Assembly: GCA_947626815.1 (NCBI GenBank)
Contig: CANQTN010000002.1
Location: forward strand, 62,001-126,000
DNA from: an uncultured Clostridia bacterium
GTDB lineage: Bacteria > Bacillota > Clostridia > TANB77 > CAG-508
Length of the DNA: 64,000 nt
Direction of reading: 5' to 3'
This document shows, in pieces, positions 60,534 through 64,000 of the stretch; position 1 is the stretch's first letter; every line of letters starts with the position of its first letter. Both the position numbers and the translations under genes were made by a program. Below the pieces are notes generated by a model. That model was given only the letters and a program-made list of their open reading frames with translations. It was not told the DNA's origin and searched no databases.

Positions 60534-61196
60534 TTGAAAGGAATTTTTGCTAATTTACCTATTATGAATATTAATTTTGATGTTAAAGATTTTATAAAAA
60601 AATTTGAAAATAGTTGTCACAAAGTGCAAAAAAAAACATTTGTAAGAAATGAAGTAATTACTAGTTATATAAATAAGAGAAATCAACTTTGTATTTTAGT
60701 AAATGGTAATGCTAACTTAGTTCGTTATGATTTAAGTGGAAACAGAACTATTGTAGATCATTTCTCTTCAGGTGATGTTTTTGGAGAAGTGTTTTATTCT
60801 GTTACTACAAATAATGAACTACTTGTTGAAGCTCGCGAAAATTGTGATGTATTGTTTTACATTTATGATGACATTCGTACAAAATGTAAACATACTTGTA
60901 AGTTTCACCAAGAATTGTCTGATGATTTACCAGAACTAATTTTAAATAAAGTTACAGATTTAAATACACGAATAGAACTATTAACTAAAAGATCTATTCG
61001 TGACAAATTATTAGGTTATTTTTCTATACTATCAACTAGGCATTTAAATAAGTCTTTTACTCTTCCATTTTCTTTAACAGATTTAGCGGACTTTTTAAGT
61101 ATTGATAGAAGTGCTATGATGAGAGAATTAAAACTTTTGAAAGAAGATGGCTTTATTGAAAAAATTGGTAATAGAATAACTTTACTTTATAAATAA
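60534..61196 (+). CDS. Crp/Fnr-family transcriptional regulator
   Basis: 220-residue regulator with an N-terminal cNMP-binding-like beta barrel (LVNGNANLVRYDLSGNRTIVDHFSSGDVFGEVFYSV) and a C-terminal HTH (FSLTDLADFLSIDRSAMMRELKLLKEDGFI). Cys residues (KCKHTCKF region) could bind an iron-sulfur cluster or other sensor, but no clear Fnr cluster is seen. The start is uncertain: TTG 60534 is near no ribosome site, while GAAAGGA precedes an internal region with the next ATG at 60564. Divergent from nrdD, which it may control. Confidence 0.8.
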   Translation: MKGIFANLPIMNINFDVKDFIKKFENSCHKVQKKTFVRNEVITSYINKRNQLCILVNGNANLVRYDLSGNRTIVDHFSSGDVFGEVFYSVTTNNELLVEARENCDVLFYIYDDIRTKCKHTCKFHQELSDDLPELILNKVTDLNTRIELLTKRSIRDKLLGYFSILSTRHLNKSFTLPFSLTDLADFLSIDRSAMMRELKLLKEDGFIEKIGNRITLLYK

Positions 61197-61203
61197 AGAA
61201 AAT

Positions 61204-61354
61204 GGTCAATGATAATATATTATTTATGCAGTAACAATTCGGGGGGACCAACAAAGTACAGATTGTTAATAAAATTTCATAATTTATTATAGAATTTTAT
61301 GTACAATCTGTATGCAGTTGGGAGTTACAAATAAATAATATATTATCATTGACC
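61204..61354 (+). repeat. Large palindromic repeat, copy D
   Basis: Core with the same outer stem GGTCAATGATAATATATTAT..., the bulge AATTCGGGGGGA (six Gs), the inner stem and TATGCAGTTGGGAGTTAC. It follows the Crp/Fnr stop and lies between that gene and hisS (convergent). Confidence 0.85.
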
Positions 61355-61395
61355 ATTTGTATTATTGACCAGTAAATTATAACTTTTATAAAATG

Positions 61396-62706
61396 TTAAT
61401 TCAGTTCTTTTATAATTTGTTTTGCATCTAATTTTATTTTATTTTCTTTGCCTGTTTCCATATTTTTAATATTAATTGTTTTAGTGTTAATTTCATCTTC
61501 TCCTATCACAATTACATATTTTATTTTTAATTTATCTGCATACTTCAATTTTGCTTTTAATTTTTTATTATTCAAATATATTTCTGTATTAATTCCTTCT
61601 TCTCTTAATTCTGTAGCTAATTTAATTGGAATTTCTAAATTTTCTACCATTGGAATAATTAATACATCTGAAATTGATTTTTTATTTGCTTTTATTAAAT
61701 TTAATTCATTTAGTTTATAAAATAATCTTGTTAATCCAATTGATATGCCCACACCTGGTAATTTTTTATCAGTATAATATTCTGCTAAATTGTCATATCT
61801 TCCTCCTGAGCATACACTTCCTATTTCTCTGTAATTATTTAAAAATGTTTCATATACTGTTCCTGTATAATAATCTAACCCTCTTGCTATTGTTAAATCT
61901 ACTTTGTAATTTTCTTCTGGAACTGCAAATAGTTTTACATTTTTTACTACTTCTTTTAGTTCTTCTAATCCAAGTTTAAATGTTTCATTTTCAATTTTTA
62001 ATTTTTCTAATTTTTCTATTTTTTCATTAGATGTTCCTTGAATTTCAAGAAATTCTATTATTTTTTCAATGTTTTCTTTTTTTATATTTAGTTTTGCAAG
62101 TTCTTCTATTACTGCTTCTTTTCCTATTTTATCAATTTTATCTATAATTCTTAATATTTCTGTACTGTTCTCTTTTTGACCTATACTTTCAAATAACCCA
62201 TTTAGTATTTTACGATTATTTATGCATATTGTAAAATCGCTGAATCCTAATTCTTTAAAAATTGTATATATAACACTTGTAAGTTCTGCATCATTAATTA
62301 TATCTAGTTCTCCATCTCCTATTATGTCTATATCACATTGGTAGAATTCACGGTATCTACCTTTTTGTGCTTTCTCTCCACGATAAACTTTACCTATTTG
62401 ATATCTTCTAAATGGGAAACTTAAATTTCCATAATTTTTTGCAACATATTTTGATAATGGTACAGTTAAATCAAATCTTAATGAAAGATCTGTTTCTCCT
62501 TTTGTAAATCTATAAATTTGTTTTTCTGTTTCTCCACCAGCTTTTGCAAGCAACACTTCTGACAATTCTATAATTGGTGTATCTAATGGTAAAAATCCAA
62601 ACTTCTTGTATGTATTTTCAATTTTTTGTTTTATTTGATTAAATAATATTTGCTCATCTGGTAATAATTCCATAAATCCTGCTAATGTTCTTGGTTCTGT
62701 TTTCAT
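61396..62706 (-). CDS. hisS: Histidyl-tRNA synthetase
   Basis: 436-residue class II synthetase. Motif 2 LRFDLTVPLSKYVAKNYGN with PFRRYQIGKVYRGEKAQKGRYREFYQ, the His-specific ARGLDYYTGTVYE and a C-terminal anticodon-binding domain (VLIIPMVENLEIPIK onward). ATG at 62706 preferred over 62718, with AGGAAGGAATGAG upstream. Uninterrupted. Confidence 0.95.
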   Translation of the reverse strand: MKTEPRTLAGFMELLPDEQILFNQIKQKIENTYKKFGFLPLDTPIIELSEVLLAKAGGETEKQIYRFTKGETDLSLRFDLTVPLSKYVAKNYGNLSFPFRRYQIGKVYRGEKAQKGRYREFYQCDIDIIGDGELDIINDAELTSVIYTIFKELGFSDFTICINNRKILNGLFESIGQKENSTEILRIIDKIDKIGKEAVIEELAKLNIKKENIEKIIEFLEIQGTSNEKIEKLEKLKIENETFKLGLEELKEVVKNVKLFAVPEENYKVDLTIARGLDYYTGTVYETFLNNYREIGSVCSGGRYDNLAEYYTDKKLPGVGISIGLTRLFYKLNELNLIKANKKSISDVLIIPMVENLEIPIKLATELREEGINTEIYLNNKKLKAKLKYADKLKIKYVIVIGEDEINTKTINIKNMETGKENKIKLDAKQIIKELN

Positions 62707-62784
62707 TATTAATCTCATTCCTTCCTAAAGTTTTTATTACATAATATGTTAATTATATAATAAACCTTGTTATTATTCAAGTTT

Positions 62785-63432
62785 TTAGAATAGTTTTGGC
62801 TTTAATTCAAGGTAAATTGGTTTTTCATCTTTGATCATTGTTATCATTCCATGCCCTGGATATACAATAGTTGTATCTGGTAATTTCATTATTTTGTCTT
62901 CTATTGATTTAATAATATCTTCTCTGTTTGAAGTTGGAAGATCTGTTCTTCCCCATGTTCCTCTGAAAATTGTATCTCCTGAAAATAAACAGTTTTCTTT
63001 TTCACAATAAAGACATGTTCCTCCTTTTGTATGTCCAGGTGTATGAATAACTTTAAATTGTAAGTTTCCAAGATGTATTAAATCATTATCATCAATTCTC
63101 GAATCTACTTCTAATTCAATTTTTTCTAATCCAATATATGGTGTTAAATTAATTTCTGGATTGTTTAGTCCTTCACTATCATCTCTGTGTATTAATATTT
63201 TTCCACCTAGTATATTTTTTAATTTTGGAACTCCCATAATATGATCTCCATGACAATGTGTTAAATATATATATTTTAATTTTCCATTCATAATTTTTAC
63301 TAGTTCTGTTATTTTTTCAACATCTCCTGCTGGATCTATGACCATAGTTTCTTTTGATTTTTCATCTACTACAATATAACAATTAGTTGGATCCCCAATC
63401 CATGTGTCTATCTTTAGTTCTTTTAATTTCAT
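62785..63432 (-). CDS. MBL-fold hydrolase, GloB-like (hydroxyacylglutathione hydrolase type)
   Basis: 215-residue enzyme with THCHGDHIMG (metal site, near residue 59), TPGHTKGG and SGDTIFRGTWGRTDLP, and a late His in YPGHGMITMI. Typical small MBL hydrolase that lies between rel and hisS in Firmicutes; substrate not defined. Confidence 0.8.
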   Translation of the reverse strand: MKLKELKIDTWIGDPTNCYIVVDEKSKETMVIDPAGDVEKITELVKIMNGKLKYIYLTHCHGDHIMGVPKLKNILGGKILIHRDDSEGLNNPEINLTPYIGLEKIELEVDSRIDDNDLIHLGNLQFKVIHTPGHTKGGTCLYCEKENCLFSGDTIFRGTWGRTDLPTSNREDIIKSIEDKIMKLPDTTIVYPGHGMITMIKDEKPIYLELKPKLF

Positions 63433-63453
63433 ATTTATGTTTCCTTTCTTAGT

Positions 63454-64000
63454 CTAATTTTTTCTTTTTACTTCATATACACTATTTACTTTTTCTATTG
63501 CTTTTTGTGCTTTGTTTAATTCTTCTAGGTTTTCTATGTCTAATGTTATATCCATAATCGCAATTTTTTCTTTTGTTGTTTTAGTATTAACCCCCATAAT
63601 TTTAGCTTTTGTAGTTCCTATTTCTTTTAAAATATCCATTAATAATCCTGATCTGTCATTAGCATATATTTCTATATCTGCTTGATATGAAGATTTATCT
63701 TCATTATACCATTCTACATCTATCATTCTATTTTCTTCTGAAATCAAATCTTTTACATTAATGCAATCTTTCCTATGAACTGATACTCCTCTTCCTCTTG
63801 TAATATATCCTACTATTTCATCTCCAGGAAGTGGATTGCAACATTTAGATAATTTAACTAAACAATTATCTATTCCTTTTACAATTATTCCAGAGTTAAC
63901 TGTTTTTGGTTTTTTCTGTTTTGTTTTAGCTAATTCTTCTATTTTTGCTTCTATATTTTCTTCTTCATGTTCTTTCCTATATTCTTGTAACATTCTTGCT
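63454..64000 (-). CDS. rel: Rel/SpoT-family (p)ppGpp synthetase-hydrolase, C-terminal part (runs off the right edge)
   Basis: About 180 codons visible, frame still open at the right edge. A zinc-finger-like region SKCCNPLPGDEIVGYITRGRGVSVHRKDC and an ACT domain (ANDRSGLLMDILKEIG, MDITLDIENLEELNKAQ) mark the C-terminal regulatory half of RelA/SpoT-type enzymes. The catalytic part would lie outside the window. Followed by an MBL gene and hisS, a common clostridial order. Confidence 0.85.
   Translation of the reverse strand, partial: ARMLQEYRKEHEEENIEAKIEELAKTKQKKPKTVNSGIIVKGIDNCLVKLSKCCNPLPGDEIVGYITRGRGVSVHRKDCINVKDLISEENRMIDVEWYNEDKSSYQADIEIYANDRSGLLMDILKEIGTTKAKIMGVNTKTTKEKIAIMDITLDIENLEELNKAQKAIEKVNSVYEVKRKN

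Overview
The window is a very AT-rich chromosomal segment from an anaerobic, spore-forming, Gram-positive bacterium, most likely an uncultured gut-type member of the Clostridia. Sporulation and germination genes (dpaB/spoVFB, spoVB, ytfJ, spoVS, gerQ, cwlJ), a Pta-Ack fermentation module, an oxygen-sensitive class III ribonucleotide reductase, the MurT-GatD lipid II amidotransferase, the Rny-YmdB-SpoVS cluster and an isoleucine T-box all fit. The lineage below class level cannot be read from the sequence.

Main discovery: twelve genes contain in-frame CGG codons at which the reading frame must advance by one base. There are 16 such sites. At each one the base after the codon boundary is an extra C placed exactly before a glycine codon (C-GGN), and skipping it restores a full-length protein with glycine where the family has glycine where I could judge it. 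The genes are pbp1A-like, dpaB, spoVB, an acyl-CoA synthetase, a permuted NlpC/P60-like hydrolase, a peptide-binding protein, ymdB, pta, a pilin-like lectin protein, cwlJ (three sites that together restore the original frame), murT (three sites) and gatD. I found no in-frame CGG elsewhere in the window, while CGT, CGC and CGA are used as ordinary arginine codons. This looks like a codon-wide recoding of CGG, as a +1 shift or a four-base CGGN glycine codon, rather than a set of pseudogenes.

Layout. 1-4.8 kb: defence genes (type III restriction-modification, DUF262/DUF1524 nuclease). 5-14.3 kb: HD protein, DUF4153 membrane protein, a large transglutaminase/cohesin/dockerin surface protein and a class A penicillin-binding protein. 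14.4-27.8 kb: Xer recombinase, dpaB, spoVB, RNA methyltransferase, acyl-CoA ligase, mutS, miaB, rpmE. 28-40.5 kb: VanW-like protein, D,D-carboxypeptidase, ytfJ, scpA, recX, recA, peptide-binding protein, spoVS, ymdB, rny. 40.7-49.5 kb: ileS behind a T-box, two ackA copies and pta, trmB. 49.5-51.4 kb: pilin-like protein with a C-terminal lectin domain that looks like a diversity-generating-retroelement target. 51.7-64 kb: RluA-type synthase, thioredoxin, gerQ-cwlJ, pyrimidine nucleotidase, murT-gatD, nrdD with a Crp/Fnr regulator, hisS, an MBL hydrolase and the C-terminal end of a Rel protein.

Non-coding content includes four copies of a palindromic element of about 150-230 bp with a conserved AATTCGGGGGGA bulge, a smaller hairpin repeat family (two full and three partial copies), a duplicated leader hairpin in front of ymdB and ackA, and several bidirectional terminators. 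No tRNA, rRNA, CRISPR array, insertion sequence or prophage was seen.
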